Shown piece after piece: positions 11,297-21,996 of a stretch of DNA of 38,639 bases. The DNA comes from Clostridia bacterium (GTDB taxonomy: Bacteria; Bacillota; Clostridia; TANB77; CAG-508): positions 1-38,639 of the forward strand of contig JAAVZQ010000061.1 in assembly GCA_022791735.1 (NCBI GenBank), in the 5' to 3' direction. Position 1 is the stretch's first letter; the number at the start of each line of letters is the position of its first letter. The notes under the pieces are model-generated. The model was not told the DNA's origin, did not search any database, and saw only the letters and a list, made by a program, of their open reading frames with translations. The position numbers and the translations under genes are program-made.

Positions 11297-13681
11297 TTAA
11301 TTCTTGCTTACTTTCGCATATTTTTTTAACTTCTCATAAGCAAGATAATTTATTGTACCAGCAGGGAAATTACCAGTCTTATCTTTCTTGCCAGCAGGAA
11401 CACCAGTTAAGACTTCAATTCCTTCTTCAATTGTAGAAACAGCATAAATATGGAATAATCCTTCTTTTACTGCATTTACAACCTCATCACTAAGATTTAG
11501 ATTTTTAACATTTTGTATTGGAATCATAACTCCATGGTTTCCATCCAATTTTCTCATTTTGCAAACTTGGAAAAATCCTTCTATTTTCTCGTTTACTCCA
11601 CCAATTGGTTGTATCTCACCTTTTTGATTTACAGAACCAGTAACAGCAATAGCTTGATTTATTGGAATATCAGAAAGACTTGACAAAAGTGCATATGCTT
11701 CAGTGCTTGATGCACTATCTCCATCAACCCCATTGTACAACTGTTCAAAACAAATACTAGCAGAAAGTGAGAGTGGAATATCTTGTGCGAATAGTTCTCC
11801 AATATATCCACTAAGGATTAATACACCTTTAGAATGAGTAGAACCAGAAAGCTCAACTTCACGCTCAATATTTATAATTCCAGACTTACCAGTGAATGTA
11901 TTTACAGTTATTTTAGCAGGCTTTCCAAAAGAATAATCACCAATACTCATAATAGTTAAACCATTTATTTGACCAACTTCATAGCCAGAAGTGCTAATTA
12001 AAAGAGTATTGTCTTTTATCATTTCAGAATATCTTTCATCATATTTCTTAACACGTTGAATTTTTTCATCAATTGCTTTATTTACAAAATCTTCTGTTAC
12101 AATTTTTGAATGTGCAAGTTTAGCCCAAGTACCAGCTTCAGCTATAATCTGAGATAAATCATTAAATTTAGTAGAAAGTTTAGTTTTATCGTTAGCTAGA
12201 CGAGAGGCATATTCGATCATTTTTGCAGTGGCATTTTTATCTAAATGAGGCAATTCCTCTTTCTCACAGAAAGAATGAAAGAACCTTGCAAGTCTAAGAA
12301 TGTTTTCATCAGTCCTTGGAGCATCATCAGCAAATTCAACTTTAATTTTAAATAATTTTCTAAAATCTGGATCCATACTAAGCAATGTATGATATATATT
12401 TGCATTTCCAATTAGAATTACTTTTAAGTCTAGAGGAATTGGTTCTGGTTTAAGAGATACCATAACCATTGCATTCCTTTGCTCTAAAGAGTTGTCGATA
12501 GTGATTTCTTTAATACGTAAAACTCTTTTTAAAGTTTCATAGCATAGAGGATTTGTAAGTAAATCTTCTGCTTGAAATACAATATATCCACCATTTGCCT
12601 TATGCAAAAGCCCAGCTTTAAGCATTGTAAAATCAGTTTTTAGCATACCCATATAATTTTCATACTCAAGTTTACCAAAAATATTCTGGAAAGTATAACT
12701 TGAATCCATAACAACAGGTGCACCTTCAAGTTTGCTATTATCGACAAAAAGGTTTACCCTATAATTTAGCCATGGTTTAGGTGGTTCACGATGTGGACCA
12801 GCCACCTGCTGTGGAGTAGGGGCGGGTGGTGTGTCTAAAAACAAAGATACATTTTTAATAATATCCTTTTTTATATTATCTAAAAATTGAGAAATCTTTT
12901 TATTTCTTTTATATTTTGATTTTATATAATTTATATGCACGTTAACAGTCAAAAGAGAAATATTTGACTGCCATTCTTTTATCTTATTTTCAGATTCTTT
13001 TTCCATAAGTTTAATTTCACTTATAGTATTCATTATTTGTTCTTGAACGATGCCAGATTTTTCTTCAAATTGTTGTTTTATACTATCATCTAGTTTGTTG
13101 AATTCTTCTTCTTCAAGGGTTTTACCTTCATAAATTGGCATCATATAAATACCATTTTGTGCAGTCTTTACCTCAAAGCCATGTTTCATAGATTCTTTAT
13201 TTAATTTCTCTAGGAGAATTGACCTTTTTTGCTCATATTCTTGTTTTATTAAGGCTTTTTCTTTTTCGAAATCTTCATTATTAAAAGTTTTATTAATGTC
13301 AGCTTTTACGTCTTTAATAAAACTTTCCATAGTTTCTTGAAATTCAATTCCTTGGCCTGCAGGAAGCGAAATAGCAATAGGCTCATTTGGATTATCAAAA
13401 TTATATATATAGCACCAATCACAAGGCGCCTTTTTCTTTTTAGAGAGCTTGTCTAAATAATTCTTAGTGTACATTGTTTTACCGACACCGCTTGGTCCCT
13501 CTACATAAAGGTTATATCCATTTACATCAACGTTTAGTCCAAATTCTAAAGCAGTAATTCCTCTTTCTTGTCCAATACCTTTATCTGTAGGTTCAAGTTC
13601 TGCGGTTGTCTCAAAATTAAATTTAGTAGTAGAGCAATAATCTTTTAGTGCTTTATAGTTTAATTCATGTTTCTTTTGCAT
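11297..13681 (-). CDS. Lon-like ATP-dependent protease (LonB/AAA_32 type)
   Basis: EGPSGVGKTMYTK Walker A; Lon proteolytic domain GDSASSTEAYALLSSLSDIPINQAIAVTGSVNQKGEIQPIGGVNEKIEGFF. Confidence 0.92.
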   Translation of the reverse strand: MQKKHELNYKALKDYCSTTKFNFETTAELEPTDKGIGQERGITALEFGLNVDVNGYNLYVEGPSGVGKTMYTKNYLDKLSKKKKAPCDWCYIYNFDNPNEPIAISLPAGQGIEFQETMESFIKDVKADINKTFNNEDFEKEKALIKQEYEQKRSILLEKLNKESMKHGFEVKTAQNGIYMMPIYEGKTLEEEEFNKLDDSIKQQFEEKSGIVQEQIMNTISEIKLMEKESENKIKEWQSNISLLTVNVHINYIKSKYKRNKKISQFLDNIKKDIIKNVSLFLDTPPAPTPQQVAGPHREPPKPWLNYRVNLFVDNSKLEGAPVVMDSSYTFQNIFGKLEYENYMGMLKTDFTMLKAGLLHKANGGYIVFQAEDLLTNPLCYETLKRVLRIKEITIDNSLEQRNAMVMVSLKPEPIPLDLKVILIGNANIYHTLLSMDPDFRKLFKIKVEFADDAPRTDENILRLARFFHSFCEKEELPHLDKNATAKMIEYASRLANDKTKLSTKFNDLSQIIAEAGTWAKLAHSKIVTEDFVNKAIDEKIQRVKKYDERYSEMIKDNTLLISTSGYEVGQINGLTIMSIGDYSFGKPAKITVNTFTGKSGIINIEREVELSGSTHSKGVLILSGYIGELFAQDIPLSLSASICFEQLYNGVDGDSASSTEAYALLSSLSDIPINQAIAVTGSVNQKGEIQPIGGVNEKIEGFFQVCKMRKLDGNHGVMIPIQNVKNLNLSDEVVNAVKEGLFHIYAVSTIEEGIEVLTGVPAGKKDKTGNFPAGTINYLAYEKLKKYAKVSKN

Positions 13682-13729
13682 CTTAAGTTCCTTTCTAAAA
13701 ACAAATAAATTGTTTTATTCTTATGTATA

Positions 13730-14162
13730 TTATTTGCTTATGTATTTTGTCATAATGTATGCATCATCTTGATTGTTATAATAGTTTTTTCTTTTGCCAA
13801 GAGTTTCAAAACCATACTTTTTATATAAACAAATAGCTGGTAGGTTTTTTTCATTTACTTCTAAAGTGATAGATTGAGCTTTTGTACTGGCTTCATTTAT
13901 CAAGGCTTTTAATAATTTTGAACCAATCTTTAAGTTCCTTAAATCCTTCCTTACAGCAATATTTGCAATATGAGCTTCATCTAGAACAATATTCATACCA
14001 GCAAAACCGAACTATGTCATTTTCATGTTTTGCAATGATATAGAAAGAATAGGGAAGTACTAAATCTTCACTAAGGTTATTCATATTCCAAAAATCATCA
14101 AAATTATCTAATTGTATCAATTCTAGATGTTCTATACACATTTTTTCAATTTGAATATCCAT
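13730..14162 (-). CDS. rimI: GNAT acetyltransferase, RimI-like (one +1 shift at CGGT, minus strand, 14009-14006)
   Basis: ORFs join as ...IIAKHENDIV-GFAGMNIVLDEAHIANIAVRKDLRNLKIGSKLLKALI...; next to tsaB. Confidence 0.9.
14006..14009 (-). other. CGGT +1 recoding site (rimI)
   Basis: ata gtt C|GGT TTT GCT GGT -> DIVGFAGMNIV. Confidence 0.9.
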
Positions 14163-14200
14163 ATTTAACCTTTCCTTGCAGTAACAACGCTAAATGCTAA

Positions 14201-14884
14201 TTATTTTTGAGTGATTTCAGCATTTGATTTTTTTAGGTAAAGTGCATCCAATTCAATTGAGTTTAAAATGATATCTTGATTATACTTGTCAAAAGAAGCT
14301 ATACCAACGTATTTAGAAGAAGCAAGACTATCCTCTAAAATACATATTTCATTTTTCAAATATGATTTTATCACATCTTTATAAAGTATGCCACAATTTC
14401 CTACAAAAAATATCTTTTTTTTCAAACTACCTAAATTTTTCAAAAAATCATGTATGTTTTCAAAAGAAAAATCTTTGAGCCTAGTATAATTTCCGTTTTT
14501 ATATTCAAAAATTCCAGCGTAGATATTATCATGTTTTGCATCAATCAATGAACATATATAAGAATTTTCCTTTGGTGCGGTATATGCTAGAGCTTCTAGT
14601 GAAGAAACCGAAATACAAGGCTTGTTTTTTGCGTCACAAAATGCTTTTACAGTAGAAAGCCCAATTCTAATCCCAGTAAAAGAACCAGGTCCATTATCTA
14701 CTGCGAATAAATCAATATCATCTAAAGTAGTATTAGTTTCTTTCAAAATCTTATCTATAAGAGGCATAAGTGCTTCAGAATGGTTTTTAGGTGAAGTCTC
14801 TTTTAATTCTAGTATTAAATTATCATCTTCAAAAAGTGATACAGAAGCTATATCACAAGATGTTTCAAGTGCTAAAATTTTCAT
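14201..14884 (-). CDS. tsaB: tRNA t6A biosynthesis protein TsaB
   Basis: MKILALETSCDIASVSLFEDD... VDNGPGSFTGIRIGLSTVKAFC. Confidence 0.94.
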   Translation of the reverse strand: MKILALETSCDIASVSLFEDDNLILELKETSPKNHSEALMPLIDKILKETNTTLDDIDLFAVDNGPGSFTGIRIGLSTVKAFCDAKNKPCISVSSLEALAYTAPKENSYICSLIDAKHDNIYAGIFEYKNGNYTRLKDFSFENIHDFLKNLGSLKKKIFFVGNCGILYKDVIKSYLKNEICILEDSLASSKYVGIASFDKYNQDIILNSIELDALYLKKSNAEITQK

Positions 14885-14908
14885 AAAAAGTCCTTTCTAT
14901 TCACAGTA

Positions 14909-15104
14909 TTAGAAATTCATTTGTCCTGCACAGTGTAGTTATCTATGATTTTTTTCTAACACCTTGGTGTCGTAACCTCCAATTTGTACACTACTGCGTA
15001 GCTCATAATGTCGGTTACTCCATTTCGCACTCGCGGTTGCTCGTTTGATCGCTTACGCGGTGTTACTCAAAAATCATAGATAACTACACTGTGTAAATTT
15101 CTAA
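14909..15104. repeat. long palindromic intergenic repeat, copy 3
   Basis: ttagaaattc / aaatttctaa outer arms, cacagtgtagttatctatgattttt / aaaaatcatagataactacactgtg; same core as copies 1 and 2. Confidence 0.88.
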
Positions 15105-15107
15105 GTT

Positions 15108-15531
15108 TTATTTGCTGTGAATTGTAATTTTTCTATAATTTTCATTACTTTCATCTTTTTCGAAATTCACAAAAATTGTGTTAGGCGGAAGCACAGGTTT
15201 AATAATGTTTCCCCATTCAATAATGCAAATACCTTTTTCAAAATATTCTTCTCCGCCAATGTCAAAAAAATCATTTTCATTATTTAATCTATAAACATCA
15301 AAATGATAAATAGATATTTTATCATTTTGATATTCATTTACAATTGTAAAAGTAGGGCTTGAAATCTCTTGTTCCAAGCCAAAATATGATAAAATTCCTT
15401 CAGTAAATTTAGTTTTGCCGAGCTCCTAACTCTCCATCTAGAACAATAATATCATTTTTATTTAAAGACTTTGCAAATTTCTTTGCAAAAGAAATTGTAT
15501 CTGCCTCATTTTTTGAAATATAAGTTTCCAT
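15108..15531 (-). CDS. tsaE: tRNA t6A biosynthesis ATPase TsaE (one +1 shift at CGGC, minus strand, 15420-15417)
   Basis: METYISKNEADTISFAKKFAKSLNKNDIIVLDGELGA-GKTKFTEGILSYFGLEQEISSPTFTIVNEY; the shift lies inside the P-loop. Confidence 0.92.
15417..15420 (-). other. CGGC +1 recoding site (tsaE)
   Basis: gga gct C|GGC AAA ACT -> GELGAGKT P-loop. Confidence 0.95.
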
Positions 15532-15770
15532 ATATAAATCCTTTATAAAAAAATATATGTTATTATATCATATTAAAATGGAAAACGCAAAAGAAATATA
15601 AAAATTTGTTCGATTTTTGTTGCAAAAAATAAAAAAGTATTATATATTCATTATACTTAATTTTAACAATTTGTCAAATAAATTTAAGAAGAGTTTGCAA
15701 AAAATTTGAAATATAATAAAAAATACATATTATAGGAAAAAATATATAAAATAAAAGAAAAAGACAAGAG

Positions 15771-16953
15771 GTGTATGTGTTGAAAGAAAAAATAATTATT
15801 GTAGCCTTATTTATCTTAATGATAATTTTGGTAATAATAATACTTCCTTCAAAAAAAGAAGAAAATAAAGCGCAAAGTAGTGAAAACACTATGAATACAG
15901 ACAAAGTCAATAATATGGATAATATAGAAAATGAAAGTAAAGAAATATTTGAAGCTTATTATGAGAAAGCAGAAGAAAAGCTTAAAACTTTAAGCCTAGA
16001 AGAAAAAATAGGACAAATATTTTTAGTACGTTATCCAGAGAAAAATAAGATAGAAGAACTTCAAAAATATAAATTTGGAGGATATTTATTTTTTGAAAAA
16101 GATTTTAAAAATAAAAGCCAAGAAGAGATAAAAGGAGAAATTGCGAACCTTCAAGCAAATTCAAATATACCACTTTTAATTGCAGTAGATGAAGAGGGAG
16201 GAAAAATAGTAAGGGTAAGCTCAAATAATAAGCTTATACCAGAGAAGTTTAAATCTCCAAGCGAACTCTACAAAGAAGGTGGATTAGATAGGATAAAACA
16301 AGATACAATAAACAAAAGCAATTTTTTATATGATTTGGGTATAAATCTAAACTTAGCACCAGTAGTAGATATAGCAACAGATAAAACTAACTATATATAT
16401 GATAGAACTTTAGGAGAAGGTACAGAAATAACAAGTGAATTTGCAAAAACTGTAATATCAGCGAGTAAACTACGGCAAAGTATCATATTGTTTAAAACAC
16501 TTTCCAGGATATGGAAATAATAGTGATACACATAAAGGAAGTTCAGAAGATTACAAAACTTATGATGATATTATAAAATACGATTTGCCACCATTTAAAG
16601 CAGGGATAGAAGAGGGAGCAGAAGCAGTACTTGTAAGCCATAATATAGTAAAAAGTATAGATGGAGAAAATCCAGCATCACTTTCTCCAAAAATACATGA
16701 ACTTTTAAGAAACAAACTTAATTTCACAGGAGTTATAATTACAGATGATTTATATATGGGGGCAGTTTCAGAAGACCAAGATGCAGTAGTAAAAGCAGTT
16801 TTGGCTGGAAATGACTTAATAATTGTAACAGATTATGAGAAAAGTATACAAGATGTAAAACAAGGAGTGTTAGAGGGCCGAATAAATGAACAAACAATAG
16901 AAAATATGGCAAAGAAAGTACTTGCATGGAAATATTATAAAGAAATGATGTGA
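15771..16953 (+). CDS. nagZ: glycoside hydrolase family 3 / beta-N-acetylhexosaminidase-like (one +1 shift at CGGC 16473)
   Basis: TM N-term; LIAVDEEGGKIVRV, NLNLAPVVDIATD, ASKL-GKVSYCLKHFPGYGNNSDTHKG, LNFTGVIITDDLYMGAV. Confidence 0.9.
16473..16476 (+). other. CGGC +1 recoding site (GH3)
   Basis: aaa cta C|GGC AAA GTA TCA -> ASKLGKVSYCLKHFPGYGN. Confidence 0.88.
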
Positions 16954-17036
16954 AATTTTTAAAAAATCGCTAAAAACCCTTGACAAAAGCAAAAAAATAG
17001 TGTAAAGTAGAATAGCATTACACAAGAGGTGGAAAT

Positions 17037-17385
17037 ATGGATAAAAATGTTAAAATCGGTTTGTTATGTGACATATATGGAGAATTACTTACAGAAAAAC
17101 AGCAAAATGTGCTAGACTTATACTATAATCAAAATCTCTCACTTGCAGAGGTTGCAGAAGAGGTAGGTATAACAAGGCAAGCCGTGAAAGATAGTATTGC
17201 GAAAGGAGAGAAGAGACTTTTTCGGATTAGAGGAAAAACTTGAAATTATGAAAAAAGTACAAAAACAAGAAAAGCAAATACAAAAGATATTATCTGAACT
17301 ATCAGAAATCCAAACTAAGTACACTGACGAAGAAATCGCAAATATTTTAACGAATGTTATGCAAGAATTACAATGTATAGTATAG
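17037..17385 (+). CDS. ylxM: YlxM-like HTH protein of the SRP operon (one +1 shift at CGGA 17223)
   Basis: LLCDIYGELLTEKQQNVLDLYYNQNLSLAEVAEEVGITRQAVKDSIAKGEKRLF-GLEEKLEIMKKV; upstream of ffh. Confidence 0.92.
17223..17226 (+). other. CGGA +1 recoding site (ylxM)
   Basis: ctt ttt C|GGA TTA GAG -> KRLFGLEEKLEIMKK. Confidence 0.9.
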
Positions 17386-17409
17386 AGTGCAGGAAGATAC
17401 TCAAAAAGT

Positions 17410-17530
17410 GCTTGGAAAAAGAGGCAAGTAGTGCAAGGAAAGCAAGGCAAATAACCGCAGACTAGGCTAGTGACTGCCTAAAGATTGTTTGACCGCAGCT
17501 TGACACCGCAATACGTCGCTTATTTTTTCA
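17410..17530 (-). repeat. dispersed structured repeat, copy B (inverted relative to 3734-3851)
   Basis: reverse complement matches 3734-3851 over most of its length. Confidence 0.85.
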
Positions 17531-17556
17531 AACTAGAAAGAAAGGATAAACTAGGA

Positions 17557-18916
17557 ATGGCGTTTGAAGGACTATCAAGCAGACTACAAGGTATAACAAA
17601 TAAATTAAGAGGAAAAGCAAGAATTACAGAAAATGATTTGAAAGAAATTTTAAGAGAAGTAAAACTTGCCCTTTTAGAAGCGGATGTTAACTACAAAATA
17701 GTAAAAGAATTTATAACAGAAGTGGAGAAAAAAGCTTTAGGCCAAGATGTACTAAAATCACTTACACCAGGTCAGCAAGTAGTAAAAATCGTAAAAGATG
17801 AGCTTATAGAACTTTTAGGAGGAGAAGAGAGCAAAATTGCTTTTACTCCAAACCCACCTACTGTAATAATGCTTGTACGGTCTTCAAGGTTCAGGAAAAA
17901 CTACTACTTGTGGAAAACTTGCAAACCTATTAAGAAAGCAAGGTAAAAGTCCATTACTTGTTGCATGTGACGTATATAGACCAGCAGCTATCAAACAGCT
18001 ACAAGTTGTAGGAGCAAGCCTAAATATACCAGTGTTTGTGAATGAAGCATCAAAAGATGTAGTACATATTGCAAAACAAGCAATGAATGTTGCGATGTCT
18101 AAATTAAATGATGTAGTAATCCTAGATACAGCGGGACGTTTGCATATTGATGAAGAACTTATGCAAGAACTACAAAATGTAAAGCAAAATGTAAAACCAC
18201 ATGAGATTTTACTTGTAGTTGACAGTATGACAGGTCAAGATGCTGTAAATGTTGGCCAAACTTTCAATGAAAAGCTTGGTATAGATGGAGTAATCCTTAC
18301 AAAATTAGATGGTGATACTCGTGGTGGTGCTGCACTTTCTGTAAAAAAAGTTACAGGCAAGCCAATCAAGTTTGCAGGTGTAGGCGAAAAGCTAAGTGAA
18401 CTCGAAACATTTTACCCAAAAAGAATGGCAGAAAGAATACTTGGCATGGGTGATGTCTTATCAATAATTGAAAAAGCAGAAGAAGCTTTTGATGAACAGG
18501 AAGCAGAAGAACTTGAAAAACAACTTAGAAAGCAAGAATTCGATTTAGATGATTACTTAGCACAATTAAGACAAATTAAGAAAATGGGTTCATTCTCATC
18601 AATACTTAAGATGTTACCAGGAGCTAATAAGCTTGGAGATATAAAAGTAGATGATAGAGAATTTATAAAAATAGAGGCTATGATTTGTTCTATGACTAAA
18701 AAAGAAAGAAGAAATCCTAAAGTACTAAATGGAAGTAGAAGACAAAGAATAGCAAAAGGTTCTGGAACTACGGTTCAAGATGTAAATAAATTTATGAAAT
18801 CATTTGAAGTGACACAAAAAATGATGAAACAAATGAAGAGTAAAAAAGGCGGAATGAAGAAAGCCTTGAAGGGACTCAATATGGATGATGTTGATTTGAG
18901 CAAATTCAAAATTTAA
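17557..18916 (+). CDS. ffh: signal recognition particle protein Ffh (one +1 shift at CGGT 17878)
   Basis: [45 protein letters not shown]...[21 protein letters not shown]...; M domain at C-term. Confidence 0.97.
17878..17881 (+). other. CGGT +1 recoding site (ffh)
   Basis: ctt gta C|GGT CTT CAA GGT -> [13 protein letters not shown]. Confidence 0.97.
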
Positions 18917-19012
18917 TGCTAGTAGGAGAGGCGAAGAGATTTGTACCTATGGGCAATAAAAATGTTATTAAATTTTTAAATATATATAAATAAAAAAGGA
19001 GGAAAATACAAA

Positions 19013-19243
19013 ATGGTAAAAATCAGATTACAAAGAATTGGAAAAAAGAAAGCACCTTTCTATCACATAGTAGTTGCAGATTCTAGGTCACCAAGAGATG
19101 GCAAAATAATTGAGCAAATTGGAACTTATGATCCAATGAAAGAGCCAGCAGTTATAAGCCTAGACAAAGAAAAATGTGAGACATGGATAAAAAATGGTGC
19201 AAAACCTACTGATACAGTTAAAGCTCTTATTGAAAAAGCATAA
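19013..19243 (+). CDS. rpsP: ribosomal protein S16
   Basis: [41 protein letters not shown]. Confidence 0.98.
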   Translation: MVKIRLQRIGKKKAPFYHIVVADSRSPRDGKIIEQIGTYDPMKEPAVISLDKEKCETWIKNGAKPTDTVKALIEKA

Positions 19244-19263
19244 GCTGTACGAAGAAAGGATAG

Positions 19264-19503
19264 GTGAGCAGTTTGAAAGAAGTTTTACAAACAATTATCG
19301 AAGCTTTAGTTGATGATAAAAGTCAAATAGAAATAAACGAGTCTGAAAAAGATGGAGAAACACTATTTGAAGTAAAAGTTGCGAAAGAAGATATGGGTAG
19401 AGTAATTGGAAAAGAAGGTAGAATTGCTAAATCTATTAGAGTTCTATTTAAGTCAATTTCTGCTAAAGAACAAAAGAAAGTTTCAATTGAGTTTATAGAT
19501 TAA
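19264..19503 (+). CDS. khpA: KH-domain RNA-binding protein
   Basis: GRVIGKEGRIAKSIRVLFKS; between rpsP and rimM. Confidence 0.93.
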   Translation: MSSLKEVLQTIIEALVDDKSQIEINESEKDGETLFEVKVAKEDMGRVIGKEGRIAKSIRVLFKSISAKEQKKVSIEFID

Positions 19504-19520
19504 TTAAGGAGAAATCCAAA

Positions 19521-20051
19521 ATGGATAACTTATTAGAAATAGGTCAAATTGTAAATTCCTATGGAATAAAAGGTTTCTTGAAAGTTGTACCATTTACAGA
19601 TAATGTAAAAAGGTTTGACGATTTAAAAACAATATATATAGAAAAAAACAAAAAACTATCTGAAATAGAAATAGAAGAAGTAAAGTATCATAAAAATTTA
19701 GTTTTATTAAAATTAAAGGGGATTGATGATATAAACGATACTTTGGAATTCAAAAATTGCTATATCAAAATAGATAGAAAAGATGCTGTAGAATTACCAG
19801 AAGATACGTATTTTATAGTAGATTTGATAGATATGGATGTAACAACAGATGAAGGTGAAAATCTTGGAAAGATAGTAGATGTATTTCCGACAGGAAGTAA
19901 TGATGTATATGTTGTAAAAGATGAACTTGGAAAGCAAGTGTTATTACCTGCAATTGGTGATGTAATAAAATCAGTTGATGTTAAAAATAAAAAAATGGTA
20001 GTACATTTGATAGAAGGGTTAATCGGAGGGAACAAAGAAAATGAAGTTTAG
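19521..20051 (+). CDS. rimM: 16S rRNA processing protein RimM
   Basis: LEIGQIVNSYGIKGFLKVVPFTD; DVYVVKDELGKQVLLPAIGDVIKSVD. Confidence 0.95.
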   Translation: MDNLLEIGQIVNSYGIKGFLKVVPFTDNVKRFDDLKTIYIEKNKKLSEIEIEEVKYHKNLVLLKLKGIDDINDTLEFKNCYIKIDRKDAVELPEDTYFIVDLIDMDVTTDEGENLGKIVDVFPTGSNDVYVVKDELGKQVLLPAIGDVIKSVDVKNKKMVVHLIEGLIGGNKENEV

Positions 20052-20708
20052 TGTTTTAACACTTTTCCCAGAAATGTTTGATAATTTAAAACAGAGCATA
20101 ATAGGGAAGGCAATTGGGAAAAATCTAATAGAACTAGAATTAATCAATATTAGAGATTTTTCAAACAATAAGCATAAAAAAGTAGATGACACTCCATACC
20201 GGTGGAGGTGCTGGAATGGTAATGATGCCAGACGTAGTATACAGAGCTTATGAAAGCGTTAAAACCGAAAACTCAAAAGTTATCTATTTATCACCACAAG
20301 GCAAAACTTTAAATCAAGCTAAAGTAAAGACTTTAAGCAAAGAAAAACATATAATTTTACTTTGTGGACATTATGAAGGGATTGACCAAAGAGTTATAGA
20401 TGAGATTGTAGATGAAGAGATATCCATTGGAGATTATGTATTAACAGGTGGAGAAATACCGGCAATGGTAGTTATAGATACTGTTTCAAGGTATGTAGAA
20501 GGAGTACTTAGCAAAGAATCCATAGAAGAAGAAAGTTTTTCAAATGGTAATTTGTTAGAATATCCACAATATACAAGACCAGAAGAGTTTCACGGAATGA
20601 AAGTTCCAGAAGTTTTGCTTAGTCGGACACCATGAAAACATAGAAAAATGGAGAAAAGAAATGGCACTTGATGCCACAAAAAAGAAAAGACCTGATTTAA
20701 TAAATTAA
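20041..20708 (+). CDS. trmD: tRNA (guanine37-N1)-methyltransferase (two +1 shifts, CGGT 20200 and CGGA 20624)
   Basis: MKFSVLTLFPEMFDNL...VDDTPY-GGGAGMVMMPDVVYRA...LCGHYEGIDQRV...GDYVLTGGEIPAMVVID...PEVLLS-GHHENIEKWRKEM. Confidence 0.96.
20200..20203 (+). other. CGGT +1 recoding site (trmD, site 1)
   Basis: cca tac C|GGT GGA GGT GCT -> DDTPYGGGAGMVM. Confidence 0.96.
20624..20627 (+). other. CGGA +1 recoding site (trmD, site 2)
   Basis: ctt agt C|GGA CAC CAT -> EVLLSGHHENIEKWR. Confidence 0.95.
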
Positions 20709-20729
20709 AAAAAGGAAGGAGAAAAAATA

Positions 20730-21317
20730 ATGGACATTATAAAAGCTATTGAACATGAACAATTAAAAGAGAAAGTACCAGTATTAGACGTTGGAAACAC
20801 TGTAAGAGTTCATGCTAAAATAAAAGAAGGAAACCGTGAAAGAATACAGGTATTCGAAGGAATAATAATTAAAAAACAAGGTGGAGGAGTAAATGAAACA
20901 TTTACTGTAAGAAAAATATCTTATGGTGTAGGTGTTGAAAAAACATTTTTACTACATTCACCAAACGTTGAAAAAGTTGAGGTAGTTAGAGTAGGTAAAG
21001 CAAGACGTGCTAAACTATATTATCTAAGAGATAGAGTAGGTAAATCTGCTAGAACTAAAGAAAAAGTAGGAGCAAGAATTGAGACTAAAGAGATTGTTGT
21101 AAAAGAAAACCTAGCACAAGAAGAAACTCCAGTAGAAGAAGTAGTAGAGACAGTAGATACACCTGCTGAAGCTACAGAAACAGTTGAAGCAAAGGTAGAA
21201 GAAACACCAACAGAAGTAGTTGAAGCTCCAGCAGTAGAAACAGAAAATCCAGTAGTAGAAGAAACTGTGGATACTGTATCAGAAGAGACAGTAGAAGAAG
21301 TTAAGGATAAAGAATAA
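20730..21317 (+). CDS. rplS: ribosomal protein L19 with long acidic C-terminal extension
   Basis: [88 protein letters not shown] then an E/V/T-rich tail. Confidence 0.95.
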   Translation: MDIIKAIEHEQLKEKVPVLDVGNTVRVHAKIKEGNRERIQVFEGIIIKKQGGGVNETFTVRKISYGVGVEKTFLLHSPNVEKVEVVRVGKARRAKLYYLRDRVGKSARTKEKVGARIETKEIVVKENLAQEETPVEEVVETVDTPAEATETVEAKVEETPTEVVEAPAVETENPVVEETVDTVSEETVEEVKDKE

Positions 21318-21352
21318 ACGAATAAAAGTGGCAATTCAAAGCTTAAAATATC

Positions 21353-21490
21353 GTTTGTCCTGCAACGGGTAGTTATTAATAATTCCAAGAAAACCTCGGA
21401 ACTAGTAAGAAAATGTAATGAGCAAAGCTCAAACATTTTCTAAAGTGTAGGAGTAATCTTGATAATTATTAATAACTACCCTGCGAGGGC
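21353..21490. repeat. palindromic element with same head but different core from copies 1-3
   Basis: cgtttgtcctgc then gggtagttattaataatt / aattattaataactaccc; core cctcggaactagtaag...gtgtagg. Confidence 0.7.
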
Positions 21491-21535
21491 TTTTAGTTTG
21501 TTTAGCTTTGAATAATAACAAATTTTATCGTGTAA

Positions 21536-21582
21536 AAAACCTCCCTCTAGTGCAAAGCACCAGAGGGAGGCTTTTTAAGATT
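21536..21582. terminator. bidirectional terminator hairpin
   Basis: aaaaacctccctctagtgcaaagcaccagagggaggcttttt. Confidence 0.85.
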
Positions 21583-21899
21583 TACTCCTTACAAAGCTTC
21601 GGCGGAAGTTCCGCCGGTGTAAACTTCGGATTGGTTATCCTGTCGACCATAATGCAGGCGGCAATCGCAGCAGCTTCCCGCCGGGAGTCGTCGGGTACAT
21701 ACCCCTGATTGAGATAGTGCAGGACATCGGTTTTGACATCGTAAGAAAGATGCTTGAGTTCGGTGTAATCGATGTCACCAGGCTTGTGGACATAGTCCTT
21801 GGGAATCTCAGGTGCACAGCGGAGAGGAACAAGAGTTAACCCCTCGCCTTTGTGCGGATGTGTGAACCGAAGTCGCCATTTGTAAGCGTTTGCGTTCAT
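21582..21899 (-). CDS. hypothetical protein, GC-richer than surroundings, three in-frame CGG codons
   Basis: MNANAYKWRLRFTHPHKGEGLTLVPLRCAPEIPK...; RBS aaaggag upstream of ATG at 21899. Confidence 0.55.
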   Translation of the reverse strand: MNANAYKWRLRFTHPHKGEGLTLVPLRCAPEIPKDYVHKPGDIDYTELKHLSYDVKTDVLHYLNQGYVPDDSRREAAAIAACIMVDRITNPKFTPAELPPKLCKE

Positions 21900-21996
21900 A
21901 GCAAAATCTCCTTTTTTCAAAAATAGCACACGTGTGCTGACATATTAATTATATTCTAAATTATGTAAATTGTCAAATTAAATATGATATTATTTA

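Noticed and set aside
2960-15104. CRISPR array
   Set aside because: The repeats are long, dispersed over kilobases, palindromic, and lack regular spacers or cas genes.
17485-17556. Upstream start of the ORF-track ffh (MFDRSLTPQYVAYFFKLERKDKLG...)
   Set aside because: This stretch translates repeat copy B; the conserved Ffh N-terminus [11 protein letters not shown] starts at 17557 with its own RBS.
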